The notes under the pieces were generated by a model, which was not told the DNA's origin, did not search any database, and saw only the letters and a program-made list of their open reading frames with translations. From JBDRDD01 sp043821115 (GTDB taxonomy: Bacteria; CAYTYR01; UBA6262; DAOVJB01), in contig JBDRDD010000001.1 in the NCBI GenBank assembly GCA_043821115.1, positions 1 to 64,000 of the forward strand: 64,000 nt of DNA. The letters are read 5' to 3'. The position numbers and the translations under genes are program-made. Positions 35,802 through 44,282 of this stretch are shown piece by piece (positions within the stretch are counted from its first letter, which is position 1; each line of letters starts with the position of its first letter).

Positions 35802-36236
35802 GTGAGTAAAACGAAGGTCTTATTTATATGCGTTCACAACAGCGCACGAAGCCAGATGGCCGAAGCCTTCCTGAATAAGCTCGCACCTGAAGATTTTTTC
35901 GCCCGGAGTGCCGGTATAGCACCGGGAGAACTCAATCAGGTTGTGGTAGAGGCGATGAAGGAAGTAAATATTGACATATCAGGCAATAAAACAAAAAATG
36001 CCCTCGATTTCTTAAGAAAAGGAGAGCATTTTGATTACGTTATAACGGTATGTGATGAGGCAGAGTCAGAGAAATGCCCCTCATTCCCAGCCGGGGCAAA
36101 AAAGCTTCACTGGAGCTTTAGAGACCCCTCCGGATTTAAAGGATCCCCTAACCAACGGCTTAACGAAACAAGACTCGTCAGAGATGAGATAAAATCGCGA
36201 ATAGAAGATTGGCTGGAAGAAGTGAAGAAGAAATAA
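35802..36236 (+). CDS. arsC: Arsenate reductase (thioredoxin-coupled, LMWP fold)
   Basis: 144 residues. The low-molecular-weight phosphatase P-loop is CVHNSARS (CX5R: Cys10 to Arg16). The redox cysteines Cys84 and Cys92 in TVCDEAESEKCP match the thioredoxin-linked ArsC pattern, and the RDPS motif supplies the catalytic Asp. It should reduce arsenate to arsenite. Start is GTG 35802, with AAGGA upstream. It follows the TrkA-C protein gene by 19 bp and is 2.4 kb from the ArsR operon at 38.7 kb. Confidence 0.93.
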   Translation: MSKTKVLFICVHNSARSQMAEAFLNKLAPEDFFARSAGIAPGELNQVVVEAMKEVNIDISGNKTKNALDFLRKGEHFDYVITVCDEAESEKCPSFPAGAKKLHWSFRDPSGFKGSPNQRLNETRLVRDEIKSRIEDWLEEVKKK

Positions 36237-36261
36237 CTGCTGCTATATTAAGCCGCTCAGG

Positions 36262-36534
36262 CTAAATAATCTTTTCCGCTTTCAGCTCAGCCTCTGCCTC
36301 GATCCAGTTGTCATCATGCGTATTTTCAGGCCTTCCCTTGTGAACCCATATATAATACGCTCTTTCCTGGATTTCCACTAACTGAGCCTGCGTATATTCC
36401 CTTGGCCCCGCAGCAATCGCCGGAAGCCTCTTTTTCCTTGATTTTACTACTGTTTTCACCTTTGTAACTGTCTTTCCCATAGCTTTTTTTACCGTAGTTT
36501 TTTTCTTTGTCGCAGTTATTTTTGCTCTTGGCAT
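36262..36534 (-). CDS. DUF2934 protein with Lys/Thr-rich tail
   Basis: 90 residues from ATG 36534 (GTG 36543 is an alternative). A basic N-terminal tail rich in Lys, Thr and Val covers residues 1-45. A DUF2934 domain follows: QLVEIQERAYYIWVHKGRP, DDNWIEAEAELKAE. The role is unknown. A near-identical arrangement occurs in the product of 49342-49566. A promoter lies at 36640-36669. Confidence 0.85.
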   Translation of the reverse strand: MPRAKITATKKKTTVKKAMGKTVTKVKTVVKSRKKRLPAIAAGPREYTQAQLVEIQERAYYIWVHKGRPENTHDDNWIEAEAELKAEKII

Positions 36535-36639
36535 ATCTCTCACCCCTTAAAATCCTTTATTTTATAAGCATTCTTTACTTTGCCCCTGTTTCCAATATCC
36601 GGACAACAGCAGGCAAAGGTACTAATCCCGTGCTTATGT

Positions 36640-36669
36640 GTAATATCATAAAATCATATTTTCTGTCAA
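36640..36669 (-). promoter_or_regulatory. Promoter of the DUF2934 gene
   Basis: TTGACA (36664-36669) and TATTAC (36640-36645), 18 bases apart on the minus strand. Confidence 0.6.
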
Positions 36670-36721
36670 GTGATTTTTTTTGAATATTTTCTGGTAGGAT
36701 TAAAAGACAGAAGGGAATTTT

Positions 36722-37141
36722 CTATGCAGAATTCTCCTCTTTCTTCTCTTCACTCAAACCGTTAATTATTTCCTGCCTCTTGAGAAGCCTTTCTATCTCG
36801 GCAAGCAAAACAGGCGCGTCAAAAGGCTTGGTTACATATGCATCCGCTCCGACCTTGCCGCCAAGCTCCTTGTCATACTCAAGCGTGCGTGCCGTGAACA
36901 TGATTATAGGTATCTTCTTGTACGCCTCATCGTATTTTAACACCCTGCAGACCTTGTACCCGTCTATCTTCGGCAGCATGAGATCAAGTACTACGAGATC
37001 AGGCTTTTCAGTTTTCACCTTCTCAATTGCTTCTGCTCCGTCATAAGCAAGGATTACCTCGTAGCCACTGGCCTCAAGGCGCATTTTCACAATCTCGGCT
37101 ATTTTTTTCTCATCATCGACAAGGAGTATACGTGCGCTCAT
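36722..37141 (-). CDS. Single-domain response regulator
   Basis: 139 residues. The receiver domain shows DDEKKI (Asp9, Asp10), phosphoacceptor Asp53 in VVLDLMLPKIDGY, the TAR of IIMFTARTLEYD, and the Lys of YVTKPFDAPVLLAEIE. A short Glu-rich tail ends it. No output domain is present. Its kinase could be either sensor kinase in the window. The promoter is at 37182-37210. Confidence 0.93.
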   Translation of the reverse strand: MSARILLVDDEKKIAEIVKMRLEASGYEVILAYDGAEAIEKVKTEKPDLVVLDLMLPKIDGYKVCRVLKYDEAYKKIPIIMFTARTLEYDKELGGKVGADAYVTKPFDAPVLLAEIERLLKRQEIINGLSEEKKEENSA

Positions 37142-37181
37142 ACCGCCCTCTTATTATAACTATCGATATTTCATACCCTCA

Positions 37182-37210
37182 AACCTATCAAAAACAACTG
37201 CATTTGTCAA
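37182..37210 (-). promoter_or_regulatory. Promoter of the 36722 response regulator
   Basis: Perfect TTGACA (37205-37210) with TAGGTT (37182-37187) 17 bases downstream on the minus strand. The -10 box is weak, so this is moderately supported. Confidence 0.5.
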
Positions 37211-37229
37211 GCACTCTTAATAACAAAAA

Positions 37230-37260
37230 ATGAGGGGGAGAAACCCTGTCTCCCCCTCAT
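37230..37260 (-). terminator. Intrinsic terminator of the His-rich exported protein gene
   Basis: Perfect 12-bp arms ATGAGGGGGAGA (37230-37241) and TCTCCCCCTCAT (37249-37260), 7-base loop. The minus-strand RNA continues with a U-run, 38 bp past the stop at 37298. Confidence 0.9.
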
Positions 37261-37297
37261 TGTCTAAGTTTAGCTCCTTGATATTACATAAATTACC

Positions 37298-37594
37298 TTA
37301 CCAGTGCATGTGATGATGATCGTATTCACTGTCTCTGCCTCTTTCATCATCATCCAGGTAATCGCCGTAGCTGAGAGCTTTCTCACTCCAGCGTTTATCC
37401 TGCTGGAGATCTTTCACCATTTCCGTGTTATCAGATGTAATAGTTATCTGGATACCATTATCTATCTTCTTGGTATCCACTTTTACTTCATCTTCATCCC
37501 AGTGATGAGACCGGTAATGGGCATATATGGGCCCTGTTAAGATCAAACCGACCAGCATTATTGTCACTATTCCAATTACTAGTGCTTTATTCAT
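37298..37594 (-). CDS. Small exported His-rich protein
   Basis: 98 residues. An N-terminal hydrophobic segment (residues 4-23) followed by AHYRSHH looks like a cleavable or anchoring signal. The middle has KIDNGIQITITSDNTEMVK, and the acidic tail ends YDHHHMHW. The clustered His and Asp suggest metal binding outside the membrane; this is inference. The family is not recognised. It is preceded by GGAGG and followed by a strong terminator. It is upstream of the permease and ArsR genes in map terms but not co-transcribed with them past that terminator. Confidence 0.8.
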   Translation of the reverse strand: MNKALVIGIVTIMLVGLILTGPIYAHYRSHHWDEDEVKVDTKKIDNGIQITITSDNTEMVKDLQQDKRWSEKALSYGDYLDDDERGRDSEYDHHHMHW

Positions 37595-37649
37595 AGTATT
37601 GCACCTCCCTTCACCTATTATGATGAAAGGAGGCTCTAAAAGGATTCTT

Positions 37650-38612
37650 TTAAGGCACCAGTATCCTCTGAAATATATTGAATAAAAACCCCGTGAAGAT
37701 TATGGCAAGGGTGGTAATGCCGAAAAATATCCCTATGAGTTTGAGCTTCATGGCACGCCGCAGCACGATAGCCTCGGGCAGGCTAAGAGCCGCTGTTGCC
37801 ATCATAAAGGACAGCGCCGTGCCTAGAGGAATTCCCTTCTGGAACAACACCACCGCTATAGGTACAATCGCAGCACAGCTGCCGTACATCGGCACGCCCA
37901 AAATTGTGGCAATTGGAACCGACCAGAACCCGGTACGGGCTATGGCGGACTGTATCCATTCGCTTGGTACATAATTGTGGATAAGAGCCCCGACACCGAC
38001 TCCCAAAAGAACCAAAAGCCATACTTTCTTAACAATAGATACAGATTCCGAGAATCCAAAATCTATCCTCTGTCGCAAATTTTTGTATAACTGCTCTGAC
38101 TCTTCACTATCCCCGTAGGATATAAGGTCCTTGACGACATACTTTTCCAGTCCCATCCTTCCAAGTACATATCCCGCTACCACTCCTATGGTAATCCCAC
38201 TTAAAACATAAAGGACTGTTATCTTCCAGCCGAAAAACCCCAGCATGAGCACCACCAGGTACTCATTTACAAGAGGGGAGGTTATAAGAAACGAGAATGC
38301 TATGCCAAGAGGGATGCCCGCCTCAAGGAAACCCAGGAAAATCGGTATTGACGAACAAGAGCAGAAAGGCGTGACAGAGCCAAAGAGAGACGCCGACACA
38401 TTACCCAGCCCCTTTCTGCCTGAAAGCCACTTCTTTACTTTCTGCTGTGGTAAAAACGTCCTGAGAAATCCAACAGCCGTTATCATAATAAAAAGAAGAA
38501 GCAGTATTTTAACAGAATCATATAAAAAGAAAGATACGATATTACCCAGGCTGCTTCCCGGGGAAAATCCAGCAATTGAATATACGCAGTAGTCTACTAG
38601 CTCCCGCAGCAT
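37650..38612 (-). CDS. Permease (COG0701/UPF0718, ArsP-like)
   Basis: 320 residues with about eight membrane segments. The signature SVTPFCSCSSIPIFLGFLEAG (CSCSS) and the second GVPMYGSCAAIVPIAV half match the UPF0718 permease family, which includes the arsenical exporter ArsP. ITSPLVNEYLVVLMLG is conserved. The gene overlaps the Cys-rich peptide gene by 16 bp, giving translational coupling, and is in the ArsR-controlled operon. The substrate is likely a thiol-reactive metal or arsenical, by inference. Confidence 0.9.
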   Translation of the reverse strand: MLRELVDYCVYSIAGFSPGSSLGNIVSFFLYDSVKILLLLFIMITAVGFLRTFLPQQKVKKWLSGRKGLGNVSASLFGSVTPFCSCSSIPIFLGFLEAGIPLGIAFSFLITSPLVNEYLVVLMLGFFGWKITVLYVLSGITIGVVAGYVLGRMGLEKYVVKDLISYGDSEESEQLYKNLRQRIDFGFSESVSIVKKVWLLVLLGVGVGALIHNYVPSEWIQSAIARTGFWSVPIATILGVPMYGSCAAIVPIAVVLFQKGIPLGTALSFMMATAALSLPEAIVLRRAMKLKLIGIFFGITTLAIIFTGFLFNIFQRILVP

Positions 38613-38752
38613 GAGCCCCCTCCTGATTTGTCATCATCGCAACACGGTTTTTCTTTTGCCTTCTCCTGCATCTTCTTGTCTATCTTCTCAAAAAACCTCG
38701 CGAAAAAACCTTTCTTACAGCAGTCGTTGTTCTTTTCATCACAGCATCCCAT
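38597..38752 (-). CDS. Small Cys-rich protein
   Basis: 51 residues from ATG 38752, behind AAAGGAG. It has four Cys pairs: MGCCDE, DCCKK, PCCDD and SCCGS, with acidic and basic residues between. Cys pairs suggest binding of soft metals or arsenite, like a metallochaperone. The gene is tightly placed between the ArsR gene (2 bp) and the permease gene (16-bp overlap). No larger family is recognised. Confidence 0.82.
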   Translation of the reverse strand: MGCCDEKNNDCCKKGFFARFFEKIDKKMQEKAKEKPCCDDDKSGGGSCCGS

Positions 38753-38754
38753 GA

Positions 38755-39108
38755 TTATCTCCTTTCTTTTTTGCAGCACAGTTTCCTGCGGTCTATATTT
38801 TTGGCCTTCTTAAGGTCCTCTTTTATGAGCTTTTCATCAGAAAGCCATCTGTTTATATTGGACATCAATACTTCCGAGCATTTATCCCTATTATTTATCC
38901 TGTAATCCGTCCAGAAGCTTGCCTGCTCATCCGAAATGAGTCCGGCCGCTCCCAGTTTTCTCAGGTGCCTGGAGACACTTGGCTGGGTTATACCAAGAAC
39001 ATGGGCAAGCTCACAGACACACATTTTCCTGTTCTTAAGAAGAGCTATAATCCTCATCCTGTTTCTGTCCGCGAGCGCCTTTAATAGAATCTCTATTTGT
39101 TTCATCAT
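38755..39108 (-). CDS. arsR: ArsR/SmtB-family metal(loid)-responsive repressor
   Basis: 117 residues. The helix-turn-helix is LAHVLGITQPSVSRHLRKL. The sensor motif CVCEL, with Cys30 and Cys32, matches the ELCVCDL metal site of ArsR-type repressors. Cys111/Cys112 near the C-terminus (KLCCKKE) may add a ligand. The repressor should release its operator on binding arsenite or a similar soft metal. A perfect palindrome overlaps its own -10 box, so it is autoregulated. Confidence 0.94.
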   Translation of the reverse strand: MMKQIEILLKALADRNRMRIIALLKNRKMCVCELAHVLGITQPSVSRHLRKLGAAGLISDEQASFWTDYRINNRDKCSEVLMSNINRWLSDEKLIKEDLKKAKNIDRRKLCCKKERR

Positions 39109-39120
39109 GACCCCTTAAGC

Positions 39121-39148
39121 AAATAGATAGCCACTTGGCTATCTATTT
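39121..39148. promoter_or_regulatory. ArsR operator palindrome
   Basis: AAATAGATAGCC (39121-39132) and GGCTATCTATTT (39137-39148) form perfect 12-bp arms with a 4-bp centre. It covers the -10 region of the promoter at 39144-39172, 13 bp upstream of the arsR ATG, as expected for an autorepressor. Confidence 0.9.
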
Positions 39149-39172
39149 ACCATATTACGCCTGTTGTGTCAA
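39144..39172 (-). promoter_or_regulatory. Promoter of the arsR operon
   Basis: TTGACA (39167-39172) and TAAATA (39144-39149), 17 bases apart on the minus strand. The -10 box is within the palindrome. Confidence 0.85.
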
Positions 39173-39180
39173 CAAAAAAA

Positions 39181-39921
39181 TTATTTCCTAAGCGACGCCT
39201 TTGAAAAGACATGTTCCGGGATATTCACGTTAAATTCTATCTCTTCTATTATAAATTCTGTTCCCTTTCCCTTCTGCAATACATCCTTGAATGTCATTTT
39301 CTTCGGATACCAGCGATCTCCAATCTTAAAGACATCATTTATAACAAGCTCCTTTAAGAGCTTCCCACTTTTGGCGTAGCGCTCTTCTCTAAGAGGCAGG
39401 TATCTCTCTTTGTCAATCCACATCTTCCTGGAAAAATAGGCAACGTCCTCCCTTTTCGCTTCCAGTTCAAGCAGATAGCAAATCCTGCTCCCGACACTGC
39501 CCTCCCCCGCCAGTTTGGCATCATATATATTGGTCAGCTCGGGATCTTCCATATAATCTTCATATGAGACGTCGGAGCCCATCATGGAACGCCTGAGCAT
39601 GTGTCCCGCTATCTTTATTATCCTGTCAGCAGACGGAGAATATATCCACAGCTCATCTTTTAGTTTTAACATCTTTGTACCTTTCTCCCGTGCCGGAGAG
39701 AGGTACTCTGTAAAAGATTTATCCACACCCTGTATCCAAGACCTGACTGTGATAGTTCTAGAGCCTCTTGCGCCATTGATTCTAATAGTGGAGATTATCC
39801 TCCTGTTCTCTGCCACATAATTCTCATCAACTCTTCTGAGTATCTGATAGGCTGTGGGACCCTGTGCCCAGAGACGAAGCGCGTAAAACAGCATTACTGC
39901 GGCAATCAAATATCTTCTCAT
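39181..39921 (-). CDS. Outer-membrane lipoprotein-sorting-like protein (LolA-fold)
   Basis: 246 residues with a signal peptide ending LWA (residue 19). The COG2834 lipoprotein-sorting pattern is present: TAYQILRRVDENY, GTKMLKLKDELWIYSP, GSDVSYEDYME and MWIDKERYLPLREERYAKSGKLLKE (two segments). The fold shuttles lipophilic cargo across the periplasm. It overlaps the adjacent FtsX-type permease gene by 4 bp (ATGA) and is the last gene of the export operon. Confidence 0.9.
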   Translation of the reverse strand: MRRYLIAAVMLFYALRLWAQGPTAYQILRRVDENYVAENRRIISTIRINGARGSRTITVRSWIQGVDKSFTEYLSPAREKGTKMLKLKDELWIYSPSADRIIKIAGHMLRRSMMGSDVSYEDYMEDPELTNIYDAKLAGEGSVGSRICYLLELEAKREDVAYFSRKMWIDKERYLPLREERYAKSGKLLKELVINDVFKIGDRWYPKKMTFKDVLQKGKGTEFIIEEIEFNVNIPEHVFSKASLRK

Positions 39922-41192
39922 ACTTCAAGCTCCTTGAAAAGCTGTGATGTCTGCCTTCTATAAATACCTACCCCAGAGAACATTGTTCCAAGAACAGAAG
40001 CGACAAGACCCGGAATAAACCCTATATAAAAACTCGTCGGTGTCACCCTGGTGCGTATGACACTTGATATGAGCATATCTGCCTGACGCATAAACGAGCC
40101 GAAATCAATCCCGTTAAGCTCTATGTAATATGATATACCTACCCCTATAAGCGTGCCCAGAACAGATCCCGCAAAACCTACAATAATTGCCTCAAATATC
40201 ATGCGCCGGTACAGCAGTCCTTTAGCCTCACCCATTGCAAGCCTCACTCCTATCTCGCCGTATCGCCTCAGGCCGTTCATGAGCCCGGCGTTCCATAACA
40301 CTATCGCCATAGCAATAACAAATATGAGAACGATTAGAGTCCCGAAAGTAACACCCAGCTGTATATATTCACCCAGGCCGTGTTGCTCTCCCAGTGCCAT
40401 TATAAAAGGAGAAAACTCATCATTCTCTTTTGAAAACTCACGGTTGAATTTTTGGGAGAACCCCCTCATATTTTTATCCTCATACATCATAAGAGGGGTG
40501 AAACCAAGAACCTCGCTTGCGGCATCCTGCATATCAAGAGCAAATTGCACATCTGATATATCCGCTATGACCATACTCCTATCCATAGCAGCTATACCGA
40601 AGCGCACCATACCACTCACCCTGAAATTATGCACGACCATGGCACCATGCATTGTAGAACCTATGAGAGTCGCACGATCCCCCACGGAAAGACTGAGCCT
40701 TCTAGCAAAATCATGGCTTAGAAGTATTTCATTAGCCTTCTCCGGTATATGTCCTTCGACTAGAGCATTTTCAAGATTCAATATTCCCTTATCCGGAGCC
40801 GACTTATCAAACATATTCACAGCAATACCGGCAACAGGGGACTGGACGCGCGTTTCACCCGACTCATCAGGTATATCAAGAAGACCCCCAAAACGTATTC
40901 TCGGCGTCCATATCATCTCAGGTTCATATTCCCTTAGCCTTTTAGTAAAATCATCTACACCAAGAATTGCCAGGTCGTTGGGAGATTGGTCCATAAGTTC
41001 CGCGTATGCTCTTGTTGTCACCTTGACATGTCCTGTATCAAATCTGGCGTTTGAACTCACGACATCTCCCATGACCCCCTGCATGAATCCGTGAAGAAAT
41101 ACCGTCAGAAATGCTCCTGCCGCAACCATGAGTACGGGAAAAAGACTTCTGTGGCGGTCACGCATTAAACCTTTTAGTAAAAAATTTATCAT
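39918..41192 (-). CDS. FtsX/LolE-type ABC permease, second copy
   Basis: 424 residues. One N-terminal membrane helix (about 17-37), a large extracytoplasmic MacB-like domain, and three C-terminal helices typical of FtsX/LolCE permeases: FVIAMAIVLWNAGLMNGLRRYGEIGVRLAMG and GSVLGTLIGVGISYY (two segments). It pairs with the product of 41189-42364. The genes overlap by 4 bp, which supports stoichiometric translation. Confidence 0.93.
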   Translation of the reverse strand: MINFLLKGLMRDRHRSLFPVLMVAAGAFLTVFLHGFMQGVMGDVVSSNARFDTGHVKVTTRAYAELMDQSPNDLAILGVDDFTKRLREYEPEMIWTPRIRFGGLLDIPDESGETRVQSPVAGIAVNMFDKSAPDKGILNLENALVEGHIPEKANEILLSHDFARRLSLSVGDRATLIGSTMHGAMVVHNFRVSGMVRFGIAAMDRSMVIADISDVQFALDMQDAASEVLGFTPLMMYEDKNMRGFSQKFNREFSKENDEFSPFIMALGEQHGLGEYIQLGVTFGTLIVLIFVIAMAIVLWNAGLMNGLRRYGEIGVRLAMGEAKGLLYRRMIFEAIIVGFAGSVLGTLIGVGISYYIELNGIDFGSFMRQADMLISSVIRTRVTPTSFYIGFIPGLVASVLGTMFSGVGIYRRQTSQLFKELEV

Positions 41193-42364
41193 GAGAGCTT
41201 ACCTTTGAGCGCTTCTGTCGGTTTTAACTTAGCTATCTTCCTGCTCGGCATGAAACTTACTATGGTAACAGTCGTCATTACAATAAATACGGTTACAAGG
41301 ACAAGCCTGAGGGAATAGGAAGGGAAAAGCCTTCCAGTGAGCGCGTAGCCGTAGCTTTCGGTCGCTTGGGGAAGACCTATCCCGTGGCGCGCCGTAAAAA
41401 CTATAAGCGGTATACCATAAATGGCTCCAAAAGCGATAGCCAGGATACCGTGAATAGCACCTTCAAGGGTAAAAAGGGCTACAACCCTAAATCTGGTCAT
41501 GCCGAGTGCAATGAGTGTTCCTATCTCTTTTCTCCTCCTGAATATCGCCAGTACCTGCGTGTCGAAAATAGCCAGGATTGCTAAAAACAGCAGTATGGAA
41601 TACATAACAGTCGAGCTCACGCGTTTTGAGCGCACCATGGCATATATATCAGAGAGGAGAAAATCTCTGTCCCGGAATATCCACCCAGAAATATCATCCT
41701 GGGCTTCTTTTCCTTCCCCTACAACGATTATAGTTGCCTCGCCTTCTAACCGTGCCATTTCACGAAGCCTCTCGAGCGGCAGCCATAGCTGACCCTTGTC
41801 AATATTTATGACCTCTGTATCCATAATAACAGCTATCTTTGCATCAACAGCATCAAATGTACCGTTTGCATCCCTCCACCTTATAGTAAGCTCATCCCCA
41901 AGACCAATGGCCATGCTTTTTGCCATGCGCCTGCCAACCATAACAGGCAATATATCCCCTTCCACAACAAGGCTTGCGGTCGGTATATCAAGCACTTTCT
42001 GAGAAGGGTCTATACCTTTAAGAAGAACCGACTGCATCCTTCCCTCTGGATAAATAGTGCCCTGCCTTATTAATATTGCGACTGCCTCACTATTTTGAAC
42101 AGTAGCTTCGAGCTGTTGCGGTACAGCCGCATGGCTGTCTTCATATGTCAAGGGATCGTATGGGTCGTAATTTTCGTGCCAGTACTGCCCTCCCCCTATC
42201 TCATCGGATATCATGGCATTGGATGCCTGCTTTAGCATCCCAGTGAAAAGACCCTGGTGCCAGATGATAAGAACATAGGCCATGGAAAGAACTGCGACAT
42301 TTAGCCAAGTTCTAAGCCCCGCGCCTTTTATGTTCCGATACGCAAGTTTTACTATCAGCATCAA
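41189..42364 (-). CDS. FtsX/LolE-type ABC permease, first copy
   Basis: 391 residues with the same layout: one N-terminal helix, a large periplasmic domain, and three C-terminal helices including FRRRKEIGTLIALGMTRFR, the coupling-helix region, and FMPSRKIAKLKPTEALKG, the family-typical tail. With the ATPase gene it forms a MacB/Lol-like mechanotransmission machine that acts on periplasmic substrates. It overlaps both neighbours by 4 bp. Confidence 0.93.
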   Translation of the reverse strand: MMLIVKLAYRNIKGAGLRTWLNVAVLSMAYVLIIWHQGLFTGMLKQASNAMISDEIGGGQYWHENYDPYDPLTYEDSHAAVPQQLEATVQNSEAVAILIRQGTIYPEGRMQSVLLKGIDPSQKVLDIPTASLVVEGDILPVMVGRRMAKSMAIGLGDELTIRWRDANGTFDAVDAKIAVIMDTEVINIDKGQLWLPLERLREMARLEGEATIIVVGEGKEAQDDISGWIFRDRDFLLSDIYAMVRSKRVSSTVMYSILLFLAILAIFDTQVLAIFRRRKEIGTLIALGMTRFRVVALFTLEGAIHGILAIAFGAIYGIPLIVFTARHGIGLPQATESYGYALTGRLFPSYSLRLVLVTVFIVMTTVTIVSFMPSRKIAKLKPTEALKGKLS

Positions 42365-43062
42365 TCTTCTCCCTCTGGTATGACTCTCTCATCCTTTGTT
42401 ATCTTGCCGTCAACAAGATATATCTTTCTCCTCAAATAAGCTATGACTTTCTGATCATGGGTCGCGAAGATAAAAGTAGTTGAAAGCTCCCTGTTTAGCT
42501 TAACCATCATTTTAAGTATATTGTGAGAGTTTTCTGTGTCAAGATTAGCTGTCGGCTCATCCGCCAACACTATATCCGGACGTTTCACTATAGCGCGTGC
42601 TACAGCAACACGCTGCGACTCCCCACCTGAGAGCTGCGCAGGCCTTGAGTTCATCTTATCCATAAGACCTACCCACTCCAGAGAATCGGTCACTTTTTGT
42701 TTCCTTTCTTTTTCAGACATCTTCATTATAAGAAGCGGGAACTCCACATTTTCATACACTGTGTAGACCGGAAGCAGGTTATATGTTTGGAATATAAACC
42801 CCATGTGTTCGCTTCTTAGCTTCGCCGCTTCACCATGGGAGAGACTCTCTATTTTCTTCCCCATTACAACAGCGCTGCCTTCAGAAGGAACATCAAGGGA
42901 TCCTATAATATTAAGCAGTGTTGTCTTCCCTGACCCGCTCGGCCCCACGATACCGCAGAACTCACCTTTGGAGAACGAGGTTGTTATCCCCTTAAGCGCG
43001 GTGAATTCATTTTTTCCCACCGGGTAACGCTTAACCAGTTTTTCAGTATTAATAAGTGCCAT
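42361..43062 (-). CDS. ABC ATPase (LolD/MacB type)
   Basis: 233 residues from ATG 43062, with GGAG upstream (GTG 43065 precedes it). Walker A is VGPSGSGKTTLL, the signature is LSGGESQRVAVARAIV, and Walker B is DIVLADEPTANLD. The LolD/MacB pattern RSEHMGFIFQTYNLLPVYTVYENV is present. It drives the two FtsX-type permeases. The 4-bp overlap with the next gene shows an operon. Confidence 0.96.
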   Translation of the reverse strand: MALINTEKLVKRYPVGKNEFTALKGITTSFSKGEFCGIVGPSGSGKTTLLNIIGSLDVPSEGSAVVMGKKIESLSHGEAAKLRSEHMGFIFQTYNLLPVYTVYENVEFPLLIMKMSEKERKQKVTDSLEWVGLMDKMNSRPAQLSGGESQRVAVARAIVKRPDIVLADEPTANLDTENSHNILKMMVKLNRELSTTFIFATHDQKVIAYLRRKIYLVDGKITKDERVIPEGED

Positions 43063-43077
43063 CACAAACTCCTTTTA

Positions 43078-44265
43078 TCAGTGGTTGTATGTAACCATAA
43101 GAAGCGCACCGTCCCCGCTGTATGCACTCGTATCTGTCTCCGAGCTTGAGAAAACACTCATTGTTATTAGCCAGTCATCATACGTGCGCTGCCAGCTCAC
43201 AAAGCTGTAAAGCTCTTTCTGTTTCCAGTCATAATATCCTATGGCATTTATACTATCAAGCACGCTTACACTGAAATCAACCGAAGCAGCAGAGATATTA
43301 GAGTTATTATCCTGTTCATAGAGTTCGGGACCACTTGACGATACAAAATGTTCATACAAAACATGTACGCCCGGACCTATATCCATGGTATAATCTGTTC
43401 CAAGTGTAAGAAACTCCTCCCATTCCTGCCAGATAGAACCTTCCGCGTCCATAGAAAACTTCCCTACGGACGCCTCAAACCATGCCCCTATCCCTATATC
43501 CCACTTACCGTCAAAAGCGAACCTGTCCTCAAAGCCGTCTTTAATTACCCTACCGGAGAGATTTTCTTTTCTTCTCCTGTTGCTACGCCAACCTGTACTT
43601 TCATCAAGAACAATATTAACATCAACATCCCTGCGGTGATAGCTGAATGCTACATCCCCTTTTCCCAGGGAAACCTGAAGGCGTCCCCCAACTTCCGGGT
43701 TCTTGTTATCTGTTTCATATGTCTCCAGACCCTTTAAATCATTATTTCCGTATAGTCCCCAAAGCCATATGTTTGCATTATTTAGAAAATAGTACCTGAA
43801 AAGCAGACCCTTGACACCATCCGTAAGCTCAAGAGGATCGCGTTCGTCTATCTGGTCAAACCACATGAGCGAACGCAAAACCTGCGCTGGGCCGAAGTTT
43901 ACCTTCTGAAGACCCAAGCGAAGCTCACCCTGCTCCCCATAGTATCTTACCCACAGACGGTAGAACTTTGCCCTTGTATTATCATCTATCTCATCCATTA
44001 AATCCAGGGATGTCCATGTATAAGCATTTACTGAAACTTCAGCATCAATGGCCCCTTTTGTAGGTACAGGATCAAGAATGCTAAGACATGGGATATATCT
44101 TGTACCGATTTTCCATTGGTCACTATAGGCAAGCCAACCGGAAACTTGACCATTTAGCTCTATTTCTCTGGCTTCTATACTAGATACCCTAAAAAGCAAA
44201 AAAGTAATTTTTAAGACTATTAAAAAAAGAAGTGTATTCCTGTAATTAAATAACCTCTCCTTCAT
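43078..44265 (-). CDS. Outer-membrane beta-barrel protein of the export operon
   Basis: 395 residues. A signal peptide (about residues 1-33, ending IEA) is followed by REIELNGQVSGWLAYSD and many amphipathic strands (WGLYGNNDLKGLE, FAFDGKWDIGIGAWFEASV), as in large outer-membrane barrels. It is 12 bp upstream of the ATPase gene and is the first gene of the operon. The context suggests it works with the LolA-like and FtsX-type components, perhaps as the outer-membrane receiver of cargo. The exact family is not recognised. Confidence 0.78.
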   Translation of the reverse strand: MKERLFNYRNTLLFLIVLKITFLLFRVSSIEAREIELNGQVSGWLAYSDQWKIGTRYIPCLSILDPVPTKGAIDAEVSVNAYTWTSLDLMDEIDDNTRAKFYRLWVRYYGEQGELRLGLQKVNFGPAQVLRSLMWFDQIDERDPLELTDGVKGLLFRYYFLNNANIWLWGLYGNNDLKGLETYETDNKNPEVGGRLQVSLGKGDVAFSYHRRDVDVNIVLDESTGWRSNRRRKENLSGRVIKDGFEDRFAFDGKWDIGIGAWFEASVGKFSMDAEGSIWQEWEEFLTLGTDYTMDIGPGVHVLYEHFVSSSGPELYEQDNNSNISAASVDFSVSVLDSINAIGYYDWKQKELYSFVSWQRTYDDWLITMSVFSSSETDTSAYSGDGALLMVTYNH

Positions 44266-44282
44266 CGCAATTCCTTTTTGTT

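Noticed and set aside
40153..41094. 313-codon plus frame opposite an FtsX-type permease
   Set aside because: It is a shadow of the permease reading frame, with no ribosome-binding site and no family match.
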